Part shown: positions 1 through 6,618 of the stretch, piece by piece
Numbering within the stretch: the first letter of the stretch is position 1
Layout of the letters: each line of letters starts with the position of its first letter
Origin: Betaproteobacteria bacterium
Lineage (GTDB): Bacteria > Pseudomonadota > Gammaproteobacteria > Burkholderiales > SG8-41
Assembly (NCBI GenBank): GCA_025356695.1
Contig: JANXSE010000051.1
Coordinates: forward strand, 1-10,827
Length of the DNA: 10,827 bases
Direction of reading: 5' to 3'
Translations under genes and position numbers: made by a program
The notes under the pieces: generated by a model
Seen by the model: only the letters and a program-made list of their open reading frames with translations
Told to the model about the DNA's origin: nothing
Database searches by the model: none

Positions 1-661
1 TCGCGAGGTCAAATACGATCCGGTGAAGGATCTTGCGGCGATCACGCAGGGGATTTCCGTGCCGAACATTCTTGTGGTGCATCCATCGGTCGCTGCGCAT
101 TCGGTCGCGGAATTGCTGGCCTACGCAAAGGCGCGTCCGGGCCGGCTGGTGTTTGCCTCCGCAGGCAATGGCACCTCAGGACATCTGGCGCTTGAACAGT
201 TTCGTCTCGAATCAAAGGCGGATTTCATCCATGTGCCCTATAAGGGGGGCGGGCCGGCGCTGACGGAAGTTTTGGGCGGACAAGCGCAGGCATTGTTCAG
301 CATCGCGTTGACGGCCATCCCGCAGGTCAAGGCGGGGCGCGTCAGGGCGCTGGCGATCACCAGTGCCAAACGTTCTGCGCTGGCGCCGGATTTGCCGACG
401 GTCGCGGAATCCGGCTTTGCGGGATTTGAAGCCATCGGCTGGTTCGGCTGGGTTGCTCCGGCGAAAATGCCGAGCGATATTGTTGTGCGCCTTAACCGCG
501 AAATCGTGCGCATACTCCATCTACCCGAGATGCAGGAACGTCTGCGCCAACTGGGCTCGGATCCCGTAGGCAACAGCCCTGCGGAATTCGCCGCCTTCAT
601 CAAGAGCGAACACGACAAGTGGGCGAAAGTGATCAGGCAGGCCAATATACGCGCCGAGTAA
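1..661 (+). CDS. Bug-family (TTT) substrate-binding protein, 5' end missing
   Basis: Periplasmic receptor of the tripartite tricarboxylate transporter type, which binds small carboxylates or similar solutes. The reading frame is open from base 2 at the window edge, so the signal peptide and first lobe lie outside; 219 residues remain. A GTG at 23 is an internal valine, not the start, because family-typical sequence (YDPVKDLAAIT) runs through it. Visible family marks are FASAGNGTSGHLALE, VPYKGGGPALTEVLGGQ, the LAITSAKRSALAPDLPTVAESG stretch and a C-terminal helix rich in charged residues. The usual Asp after the PAL motif is Glu here (PALTE), a mild change. It is followed after 37 bases by the propeller gene on the same strand, so it probably heads or belongs to the left operon. 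No TctA/TctB membrane subunits are visible. Family assignment is secure; the ligand is unknown. Confidence 0.93.
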   Translation, partial: REVKYDPVKDLAAITQGISVPNILVVHPSVAAHSVAELLAYAKARPGRLVFASAGNGTSGHLALEQFRLESKADFIHVPYKGGGPALTEVLGGQAQALFSIALTAIPQVKAGRVRALAITSAKRSALAPDLPTVAESGFAGFEAIGWFGWVAPAKMPSDIVVRLNREIVRILHLPEMQERLRQLGSDPVGNSPAEFAAFIKSEHDKWAKVIRQANIRAE

Positions 662-684
662 TGCGGCGCGCGCGAATTTCTTCT

Positions 685-690
685 GAAGGA
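685..690 (+). promoter_or_regulatory. Ribosome binding site for the propeller gene
   Basis: GAAGGA lies 8 bases before the ATG at 699 and supports that start. It is in the 37-base gap after the Bug gene, which shows no clear terminator, so read-through from the Bug gene is likely. Confidence 0.6.
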
Positions 691-698
691 AACTGGAC

Positions 699-1910
699 AT
701 GGCGAAGTCAAAAGGCATTAAGGAAGTCGGTTATGTTGATGTGCAGAACCACGGGCACGCGGAAGGATTGAATCCGGTGCACTGGCACGATTGTGCCGGT
801 GGCGGCCAGGTCGTGGTGCAAAACAGGATCGCCTACGTCGGCAACATGCGCAATCCGCAGGGCACGCTGATCATCGACGTTAAAGATCCGAAGAACCCTA
901 AGCTGCTCGCCGAACTGACCATGCCACCCGGCACGCACTCGCACAAGGTACGCGTGCACGGCGACATCATGGTGACCAACCGCGAAGTAATGGGCGCGCA
1001 TGCGCTGAACGGTGAAGTGCCCCCCGATGGTTACAACGGCGGACTCAGCATTTACGACATTTCCAAACCGGAGAAACCCCGGCTCATCACGAACTGGGAA
1101 ACCACCGACGGCCCCGGTGCGCAGTACGCGCGCGGCGTGCACCGCTTCGATTTCGATGGCCGCTACGCTTACATCTCACCGACGATGGACGGTTACGTCG
1201 GCAACATCATGATGATTCTCGATCTGAAGGATCCTGCCAAGCCCGAGGAAGTCGGCCGCTGGTGGATGCCCGGCCAGTGGACAGCTGGCGGAGAGACGCC
1301 GACGTGGAAGGGCGATGCGCACAAATGCCATCATCCGCTGCGTTACGGTAATCGTTTGTATACGAGTTACTGGCAGGGCGGTCTGGTGATTCTCGATATC
1401 GAGGACATGAGCAAGCCGAAATTCGTCTCCGGTCTTGACTGGAGTCCGCCCTTTCCGTGGCCGACGCACACCGCGCTGCGCATCCCGTTCAAAATCAACA
1501 ACCGTGATTTCATGGTGGTGTCGGACGAAGACGTGTTCCGCCAGCCCGACTATCCGCCGTATCCGGCGGCCTTTTTGTGGATGGTCGATATTACCGATGA
1601 AAAACATCCGCAACCGATCTCAACCTTCCAGGTTGAAGACATGCCGGATACGCCGCAACCGCGCATGACCGGCTGCCACCAGCCTTGCGAAATCGTCACC
1701 GGCACGGAAATTCCGGTGGCGTGGTTTGCCTACGGCCTGCGCATCATTGATATCTCGAAGCCGCATGCGCTGAAGGAAGTCGCCTACTACCTGCCCGACG
1801 TGCCGCCGGGTTCGGACCGCGTGCAAAGCAACGACGTCACGGTCGACGACCGTGGTTTGATTTACCTGCTCGACCGCGTGCGCGGACTGCATATTCTGGA
1901 GAGAACCTGA
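699..1910 (+). CDS. LVIVD-repeat beta-propeller protein, probably seven-bladed
   Basis: Function unknown; 403 residues with no signal peptide, so probably cytoplasmic. Six copies of the LVIVD-type strand (hydrophobic-D-I/V-x-D/K-P-x-x-P) start near residues 55, 114, 169, 227, 291 and 345. A seventh half repeat (RGLHILERT, 395-403) would be completed by the N-terminal strand (GIKEVGYVDV, 6-15), the usual closure of a propeller, giving seven blades. Each blade carries a histidine or asparagine shortly before its next strand: H28/H30, H80/H82, H148, H208/H211/H212, H257, H327 and N378. H82, H148 and H212 are each followed six residues later by Gly, Gly and Asn, so they appear to be equivalent positions. 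This could build a metal or ligand site in the central channel (inference). The domain type is known from bacterial proteins annotated only as LVIVD-repeat. The stop overlaps the lyase start by one base, suggesting coupled synthesis. Confidence 0.85.
   Translation: MAKSKGIKEVGYVDVQNHGHAEGLNPVHWHDCAGGGQVVVQNRIAYVGNMRNPQGTLIIDVKDPKNPKLLAELTMPPGTHSHKVRVHGDIMVTNREVMGAHALNGEVPPDGYNGGLSIYDISKPEKPRLITNWETTDGPGAQYARGVHRFDFDGRYAYISPTMDGYVGNIMMILDLKDPAKPEEVGRWWMPGQWTAGGETPTWKGDAHKCHHPLRYGNRLYTSYWQGGLVILDIEDMSKPKFVSGLDWSPPFPWPTHTALRIPFKINNRDFMVVSDEDVFRQPDYPPYPAAFLWMVDITDEKHPQPISTFQVEDMPDTPQPRMTGCHQPCEIVTGTEIPVAWFAYGLRIIDISKPHALKEVAYYLPDVPPGSDRVQSNDVTVDDRGLIYLLDRVRGLHILERT
1898..1904 (+). promoter_or_regulatory. 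Ribosome binding site for the lyase gene, inside the propeller gene
   Basis: GGAGAGA lies five bases before the ATG at 1910 and inside the last codons of the propeller gene. With the TGATG stop-start overlap this fixes the lyase start and suggests translational coupling. Confidence 0.7.
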
Positions 1911-3271
1911 TGGCTTCCGGCATTTTCGACGATGCACTGATCAAGCACCTGTGGAGCAGCGAAGAATGTCGCGCGATTTTCAGCGACGAAAACCGCGTGC
2001 GCAAATGGTACGAGTTCGAGGCGGCGCTGGCGATCGAGCAGGCCGCCCTGGGCATTATTCCGCAGGAAGCGGCTGACGAGATCGTGGCGAAGGTCAAAAT
2101 CGCAAAGATCGATGTCGAGGCAATCGGTGCCGAAATCCGCCGCATCAAGCATCCGCTGGTGCCGGCGCTGAAGGCGCTGCAGGCGCAGTGCAAGGGCGAT
2201 TTGGGTGAATACATTCACTTCGGCCCGACGACGCAGGACGTGCTCGACACCGGCACCGTGCTGCAGATGCGCGACATCCACGCGATTTACCTGCGCGACC
2301 TGAAGGCCATCGGCAGGGATCTGCACCGCATCTCGAAGACGCACCGCGCTACACCGATGGTCGGCCGCACGCACGGCGTGCAGGCGCTGCCGATCACCTT
2401 CGGTCACAAAAGCGCGATCTGGCTGTCGGAGTTGGGGCGTCATTACGAACGTCTGCGCGAACTTGAAAAACGTGTGTTCGTCGGTGGCATGGTTGGCGCG
2501 GTCGGCACCATGGCCTCGTACGGGCCGCAGGCGCGGGAACTCGAAAAACGCCTGATGAAGCGGCTCGGACTCGGTGTTGCCGACATCAACTGGCAGCCGG
2601 CGCGCGATCGTTTTGCCGAATACGTCTGCGTGCTGGGTATGCTGGGGCAGACGCTGAACAAGATTGCCAACGAAATCTACGTGCTCGAACACACCGAGAT
2701 CGGTGAGCTCTACGAGCCGTTCAGCGAAGGCAAGCTCGGTTCCTCGACCATGCCGCACAAGCGCAACCCAAGCAGTTGCGAGGCGGTGATGGGAGCGACG
2801 CGCGCACTCAAGTACAACGTGTCGCTGATGCTCGAATCGATGGTGATCGAGCACGAGCGCGACGGTGCGGCGTGGCGCGCCGAGTGGCGCGCGCTGCCGG
2901 AATCGTGCCTGATCGCCGGCGGCGTGCTGGCGTCGATGAAATACATCATCAGCGGTCTTGAGGTCGACGCGGCGAAGATGCGCAGTAATCTCGATCTCCT
3001 CGGCGGCTTCCTGCTCTCCGAACGCGTGATGTTCGAGTTGTCGGAAAAAATCGGCAAGCAGACGGCACACGAACTGGTTTACGAGATATCGATGCGCGGC
3101 ATCGAGAACAACATTCCGTTCGAAAAAGCGTTGATGGACGATGCGAAGGTGCGTGGTGCGATGACCGATAAGGAGCTGAAGGCGGCGCTCGATCCGACCA
3201 CCTATGTCGGTCTCGCGCCGGAAATCGTCGATGACGTGCTCAAACAGGCCGAAGGCTGGATCAACGCCTGA
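1910..3271 (+). CDS. Adenylosuccinate lyase / carboxymuconate cycloisomerase family lyase
   Basis: Cytoplasmic, normally homotetrameric lyase of the fumarase/aspartase superfamily, which breaks or forms C-N, C-O or C-C bonds next to a carboxylate by beta-elimination; 453 residues, full length. Conserved regions are KHPLVPALKAL (80-90), YIHFGPTTQDVLDT (101-114), GRTHGVQALPITFGHK (152-167, with H155 as the expected acid/base histidine) and the superfamily signature GSSTMPHKRNP (277-287), whose serines sit on the mobile catalytic loop. The HPLVPAL element resembles cycloisomerase-like members more than the HHDVxAF element of housekeeping PurB, and the context (Bug receptors, dehydrogenase) is catabolic, not purine synthesis. 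I therefore do not call it purB. The substrate could be a substituted succinate, muconate or related acid (inference). The gene is 1-base coupled to the propeller upstream. Databases may label it adenylosuccinate lyase. Confidence 0.9.
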   Translation: MASGIFDDALIKHLWSSEECRAIFSDENRVRKWYEFEAALAIEQAALGIIPQEAADEIVAKVKIAKIDVEAIGAEIRRIKHPLVPALKALQAQCKGDLGEYIHFGPTTQDVLDTGTVLQMRDIHAIYLRDLKAIGRDLHRISKTHRATPMVGRTHGVQALPITFGHKSAIWLSELGRHYERLRELEKRVFVGGMVGAVGTMASYGPQARELEKRLMKRLGLGVADINWQPARDRFAEYVCVLGMLGQTLNKIANEIYVLEHTEIGELYEPFSEGKLGSSTMPHKRNPSSCEAVMGATRALKYNVSLMLESMVIEHERDGAAWRAEWRALPESCLIAGGVLASMKYIISGLEVDAAKMRSNLDLLGGFLLSERVMFELSEKIGKQTAHELVYEISMRGIENNIPFEKALMDDAKVRGAMTDKELKAALDPTTYVGLAPEIVDDVLKQAEGWINA

Positions 3272-3345
3272 AAAACGCGGCGAGGCACGCTAAAGTCACA
3301 TTCAATTAACAATCCTGAAACTGAATCCGGAATCCTCACTCTCAA
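3272..3345 (+). other. 74-base gap between the lyase and dehydrogenase genes
   Basis: This is the longest gap in the first four genes of the left arm. Its second half is A/T-rich compared with the neighbouring genes. I see no convincing stem with a T-run, so no intrinsic terminator, and no clear -35/-10 pair, although it could hold a weak internal promoter. The only Shine-Dalgarno-like bases are a GGAA about 13 bases before the ATG at 3346, which is weak. Confidence 0.35.
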
Positions 3346-4329
3346 ATGAACATCACCATACTTGACGACTACTTCGATTCGGTGCGCACGCTGAACTGTT
3401 TTAACAAGGTTGCCGGTCACAACGTAAAGATCTGGAACGATCACACCAAGGACATCGATGTGCTAGCCAGGCGCCTGCAGGACACCGAGGTGCTGGTACT
3501 GATCCGCGAGCGCACGCCGGTGCGTACCGCATTGCTCGAACGTCTGCCGAAACTGAAACTCATCAGCCAGCGCAGTGTGTATCCGCATATCGACGTCGAT
3601 ACCTGCACTAAACGCGGCGTGATCGTTTCGTCGAACCAGCACGCCGGCACACCGTCGTATGGAACCGCCGAGCTGACCTGGGGCATTCTGCTGGCCGCCA
3701 TGCGGCAGATTCCGCAGCAGATGAACGCGCTGAAGGCCGGCAAGTGGCAGATTGCGCTCGGCCGCGGTCTGCGTGGACGCACGCTGGGGGTCTACAGTTA
3801 CGGACGTATCGGCAGTGTCATCGCGGGTTACGGCAAGGCTTTCGGCATGAAGGTGCATGTGTGGGGCCGCGAGGCCTCGTGCGAACGCGCGCGCGCCGAC
3901 GGTTACAGCGTGTCGCGCAGCCGCGAGGCGTTTTTTGAAGAGTGCGATGTCATCTCGCTGCACATGCGTCTGGTTGATGTCACGCGCGGCATCATCAAGG
4001 CCGCCGATCTGGCGCGCATGAAACCGACGTCGCTGATCGTCAATACGAGCCGCGCCGGGCTGATTGAACCGGGCGCGCTGGTCAACGCGCTGCGCGCCGG
4101 GCGTCCCGGTATGGCAGCGGTCGATGTCTACGAGGAGGAGCCGCTGCTCGACACCACACATCCGCTACTCAACATGTCCAACGTGGTGTGCACGCCGCAT
4201 GTCGGCTATGTTGGCTACGATGAGTTCGAAACCCAGTTCAACGACATCTTTGATCAGATCACCGCATACGCGGCGGGCAAACCGATCAATGTGGTGAATC
4301 CGAACGTGCTCGATAAAGCCGGAAAATAG
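3346..4329 (+). CDS. D-2-hydroxyacid dehydrogenase-family oxidoreductase
   Basis: Cytoplasmic NAD(P)-dependent enzyme that interconverts 2-oxoacids and D-2-hydroxyacids; 327 residues, normal for the family. The catalytic triad is in place: Arg236 (NTSRAGL), Glu265 (DVYEEEP) and His285 (CTPHVGY). The cofactor loop reads SYGRIG (151-156), where the family norm is GxGxxG, so the first glycine is Ser151 (codon AGT, one base from GGT). After the second Rossmann strand comes VWGRE (172-176) instead of the Asp typical of NAD-preferring enzymes, so NADP use is possible (inference). Only a weak ribosome site precedes it. It ends 24 bases before the second Bug gene, placing it in the same transcription unit. 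Members of this family near Bug genes are often annotated as phosphoglycerate dehydrogenase-like, but the serB/serC context is absent, so a serA role is unlikely. Confidence 0.9.
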   Translation: MNITILDDYFDSVRTLNCFNKVAGHNVKIWNDHTKDIDVLARRLQDTEVLVLIRERTPVRTALLERLPKLKLISQRSVYPHIDVDTCTKRGVIVSSNQHAGTPSYGTAELTWGILLAAMRQIPQQMNALKAGKWQIALGRGLRGRTLGVYSYGRIGSVIAGYGKAFGMKVHVWGREASCERARADGYSVSRSREAFFEECDVISLHMRLVDVTRGIIKAADLARMKPTSLIVNTSRAGLIEPGALVNALRAGRPGMAAVDVYEEEPLLDTTHPLLNMSNVVCTPHVGYVGYDEFETQFNDIFDQITAYAAGKPINVVNPNVLDKAGK

Positions 4330-4353
4330 AGTCAGACGTCATCGGGGGGAAGC

Positions 4354-5337
4354 ATGAACAGTTCCATGCGTTGGAAGACGTTGGCATGCGCGGTGTTGTT
4401 CGTGATGCCGGCGTTTGCGCAAGCCGCGGATTTAGCAGCATCCTATCCGTCAAAACCGGTGCGGTTTGTTGTGCCGTTTACACCGGGCGCCTCGAATGAC
4501 ATCGTGGCGCGACTGGTTGCCGCGAAACTGGGCGAGGCCTGGAGCCAGCAGTTCATCATCGATAACCGCGGCGGTGCCGGCGGTCTGGTCGGCGCGGATA
4601 CCGTGGCAAAGGCGGTACCCGACGGCTACACGCTGCTGCTGTCGAATCCGGGGCCCAGCGTCAACTCGCCGCTGCTGGCGAAGAATGCGCCCTACAAGGT
4701 CGATGACTTCGTGCCGGTGGTTTTTTTCGGATACGCGCCGTTGATGATTTTTACCAACCCCGCGTTGCCGGTTCGGAATCCCAAGGAATTGCTCGAGTAT
4801 CTGAAGGCAAATGCCGGTAAGGTGAACTGGGGTTCGTCGGGCACCGGCAGCAGCCTACATATCGGGTTGGCGCTGTTTCAGGCGGCCACCGGCGTCAACG
4901 TCACGCATATTCCCTACAAAGGCTCGGCGCCGGCACTGGTTGATCTGGTCGGCGGACAGATCCAGTTCATGCATACGACCACGGTGTCGGCCGAGGCGCA
5001 GATCCGCGGCGGTCGCGTGCGTGTGGTTGGCGTGGCGGCGGCGAAACGGGTGCCTTTGCTGCCCGATGTGCCGACGCTGGCCGAGTCGGGCATCAAGGAT
5101 GCCGAGGCCATCGTCTGGTTCGGCATGGCGGCGCCGGCGAAAACGCCGCGCGCCATCATCGACAAATTGAACCGCGAATCGAACCGCCTGCTCGGTTTGC
5201 CCGATGTGAAGAAACGTTTCGATGAACTCGGGCTCGAGATCCAGGGCGGCACACCGGAAGAATTCGCGCGCTTCGTTCGCAATGAGGTCGAGCGGCTGAA
5301 CCGTCTGATCAAGATGGGCGCACTGACGCGCGAATAG
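4354..5337 (+). CDS. Bug-family (TTT) substrate-binding protein, complete
   Basis: Periplasmic solute receptor of the tripartite tricarboxylate transporter family; 327 residues, the normal length. A signal peptide spans residues 1-24: basic start with R6 and K8, hydrophobic core LACAVLFVMPAF, and cleavage expected after AQA. Family motifs follow in order: VPFTPGASNDIVAR (40-53, first ligand loop), IDNRGGAGG (69-77), WGSSGTGSSLH (159-169) and HIPYKGSAPALVD (185-197, second ligand loop with the usual Asp197). A purine-rich tract at 4344-4352 lies very close to the ATG; the ATG at 4366 would keep an intact signal peptide and is an alternative start. No TctA or TctB genes are adjacent, so the receptor must work with membrane subunits encoded elsewhere or act as a sensor partner, as known for some Bug proteins. 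Ligand unknown. Confidence 0.95.
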   Translation: MNSSMRWKTLACAVLFVMPAFAQAADLAASYPSKPVRFVVPFTPGASNDIVARLVAAKLGEAWSQQFIIDNRGGAGGLVGADTVAKAVPDGYTLLLSNPGPSVNSPLLAKNAPYKVDDFVPVVFFGYAPLMIFTNPALPVRNPKELLEYLKANAGKVNWGSSGTGSSLHIGLALFQAATGVNVTHIPYKGSAPALVDLVGGQIQFMHTTTVSAEAQIRGGRVRVVGVAAAKRVPLLPDVPTLAESGIKDAEAIVWFGMAAPAKTPRAIIDKLNRESNRLLGLPDVKKRFDELGLEIQGGTPEEFARFVRNEVERLNRLIKMGALTRE

Positions 5338-5339
5338 CG

Positions 5340-5470
5340 GTTTACGCGATTGCCGACGATCGCGCGGCATTGAGGCCGGCACCTTGCAGGAGCACGGTGG
5401 TGCGTTAGCGCACGCCGGCGGTGCACTCCCGGCACCAATGACGATATAGCGCGCGGTTATTTCGATCGAA
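5340..5470 (-). pseudogene. Apparent remnant of a GMC-type FAD oxidoreductase N-terminus
   Basis: On the minus strand bases 5448-5422 encode YIVIGAGSA, the FAD-binding start of glucose-methanol-choline oxidoreductases (family norm: YIVVGAGSAGCVLANRL). Beyond it the frame is lost. Bases shortly downstream read GTGCGCTAACGC, which matches codons for V-L-A-N-R after small deletions. Bases 5398-5375, in another frame, encode TVLLQGAG, close to the next family element TVLLLEAG, about 18 bases nearer than expected. Stop codons flank this last piece. No in-frame ATG with a ribosome site was found for the intact piece, and nothing like the rest of a GMC enzyme follows, because the sequence runs into the end of the second Bug gene. 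I read it as a decayed, truncated gene. Chance similarity cannot be fully excluded since only about 20 residues match. Confidence 0.4.
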
Positions 5471-5496
5471 ATAATCGCTCCTTCATCCATTGGTGC
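5432..5496. repeat. 9-base inverted repeat flanking the palindrome
   Basis: GCACCAATG (5432-5440) and its exact complement CATTGGTGC (5488-5496) are separated by 47 bases and centred at 5464, within two bases of the centre of the 18-base palindrome. Together they could form a long stem with an internal loop, or two operator pairs around one axis. The left arm overlaps the GxG motif of the presumed GMC remnant, so part of this symmetry may be accidental. Confidence 0.45.
5457..5474. promoter_or_regulatory. 18-base perfect palindrome, candidate operator
   Basis: TTATTTCGATCGAAATAA is a perfect inverted repeat centred between 5465 and 5466. After one mismatched pair it continues with three more matching pairs (GCG/CGC), 26 bases in all. 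It is A/T-rich in a GC-rich setting, has no spacer and no T-run, so a dimeric regulator site fits better than a terminator. It lies about 150 bases before the third Bug gene and beside the GMC remnant, and could serve either one. Confidence 0.5.
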
Positions 5497-5615
5497 GACC
5501 GTGGCACACTCCGCGCCGGTGCAGGCAGTCCCACCGAGACGGGCTGGATCACTGCTTGGCACGGCCTTTGCAACAGTGGATCTGATTGGCGCGGTCGTGC
5601 GCATGACGAATCAAC

Positions 5616-5620
5616 AGGAG
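5616..5620 (+). promoter_or_regulatory. Strong ribosome binding site for the third Bug gene
   Basis: AGGAG lies five bases before the ATG at 5626 and is the clearest Shine-Dalgarno sequence of the window. It settles the start that also gives a proper signal peptide. Confidence 0.75.
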
Positions 5621-5625
5621 TTGAA

Positions 5626-6618
5626 ATGAACAGAGATCATTTGCCGCGATACGCCGCCTTGATGCTGGCGATCACCGCTACCATGCCGCTGACCGCAGCA
5701 CTGGCGCAGCCGGGTAACGCTGCGTATCCGGCCAAACCGATCAAGATCATCGTGCCGTTCGCGCCCAGCGGGCCGAACGACATCATCGCCCGCGTCGTCG
5801 GCCAGAAGCTCAACGAGACCTGGGGCCATGCGGTGGTGATCGAGAACCGCGGCGGTGCCGGCGGCACCATCGGCGTCGAGCTCGCGGCGAAGGCGCCGGC
5901 TGACGGTTATACGCTGGTGATGGGCGGCTCGAGCAGTCTGGCGGTGGCGCCGGGCCTTTATGTAAAGCTGGCCTATGATCCGCGCGAGTTGACGGCGGTT
6001 GCTAATGTCGCCTTCGTGCCCTACGCGGTGGCGGTCAATCCGCACGTGCCGGCGAAGAACGTGCGCGAACTGATTGCGGCGTCGAAATCGCAGAAGGGCG
6101 GTTTGAGTTTCGGGTCGTCCGGCTCCGGTTCGATGTCGCACCTGGCGGCGGAGTTGCTGCGCGCGGACAGCGGCGCGAACCTGGTGCACGTGCTGTACAA
6201 AGGCACCGCACCGGCCGTGACTGACGTGATGGCCGGGCAGATCGACATGATGATCGCCGATTACGCCGCGCTGGCGCCCTTTGAAAAAATCGGCAAGCTG
6301 CGTTTGCTCGCGGTGGCTGGCAGCCGGCGTGCCGCCGTAGCGCCGAAACTGCCGACCATCGCGGAATCCGGTGTGAAAGGTTACGCCGTCGATGCGTGGT
6401 TCGGTATCGCCGCACCGGCCGGCGTGCCGAAAGACGTGGTGGCGAAACTTAATGCCGCGATCCTTGCCGGCCTGAAATCGGCGGATGTGAAACAGCGCTT
6501 CGGCGATCTTGGCTACGAGACGATTGGTGACAGCCCCGAGCAATTCGCGGCGACCATCAAGGCCGATATCGAAAAATTCGGCCGCGTCATCAAGTCGGCC
6601 GGCATCAAAGCCGACTAA
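5626..6618 (+). CDS. Bug-family (TTT) substrate-binding protein, complete
   Basis: Third periplasmic receptor of the tripartite tricarboxylate transporter family; 330 residues. The signal peptide has R3 and R8, the hydrophobic core ALMLAITATMPLTAA, and likely cleavage after ALA at residue 27. Motifs in order are VPFAPSGPNDIIAR (43-56), IENRGGAGG (72-80), FGSSGSGSMSH (162-172) and LYKGTAPAVTD (190-200, with the usual Asp200). The first ligand loop has PSGPND where the second Bug protein has PGASND, and the stretch after GQI differs (DMMIADYAA versus QFMHTTT), so the two probably bind different ligands (inference). It is separated from the preceding gene by the structured 288-base gap and may be transcribed independently. 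Its TAA stop overlaps the TAG stop of the convergent flavoprotein gene by two bases. No membrane subunits are adjacent. Confidence 0.95.
   Translation: MNRDHLPRYAALMLAITATMPLTAALAQPGNAAYPAKPIKIIVPFAPSGPNDIIARVVGQKLNETWGHAVVIENRGGAGGTIGVELAAKAPADGYTLVMGGSSSLAVAPGLYVKLAYDPRELTAVANVAFVPYAVAVNPHVPAKNVRELIAASKSQKGGLSFGSSGSGSMSHLAAELLRADSGANLVHVLYKGTAPAVTDVMAGQIDMMIADYAALAPFEKIGKLRLLAVAGSRRAAVAPKLPTIAESGVKGYAVDAWFGIAAPAGVPKDVVAKLNAAILAGLKSADVKQRFGDLGYETIGDSPEQFAATIKADIEKFGRVIKSAGIKAD

Larger units (their letters stand above)
5338..5625 (+). other. 288-base gap between the second and third Bug genes
   Basis: No intact gene is supported here. The gap holds the GMC-like remnant, the palindrome and its flanking repeat (listed separately) and further short inverted repeats such as GTGCG/CGCAC at 5400-5413 and GGTGC/GCACC at 5420-5436. 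Bases 5497-5610 show nothing I can name and no confident -35/-10 pair. No stem followed by a T-run was found after the second Bug gene. The gap size suggests the third Bug gene may have its own promoter. Confidence 0.5.

Noticed and set aside
1862..3070. Open frame of 402 codons on the minus strand opposite the lyase gene
   Set aside because: It lies wholly against a well-supported gene, has the His/Arg-rich composition of antisense frames in GC-rich DNA and shows no recognisable domain.
3346..4329. Calling the left dehydrogenase serA
   Set aside because: No ACT domain, no serine-pathway neighbours, and the family is too broad for that name.
5400..5436. Short hairpins GTGCG/CGCAC and GGTGC/GCACC as a terminator after the second Bug gene
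   Set aside because: Stems are only five bases, no run of T follows, and such short repeats are common in GC-rich DNA.
4855..5604. Open frame of 249 codons on the minus strand spanning the end of the second Bug gene and the gap
   Set aside because: Only the short YIVIGAGSA part resembles a known protein; the remainder is antisense to the Bug gene and shows no oxidoreductase sequence, so it is not an intact gene. The short part is reported as a remnant.
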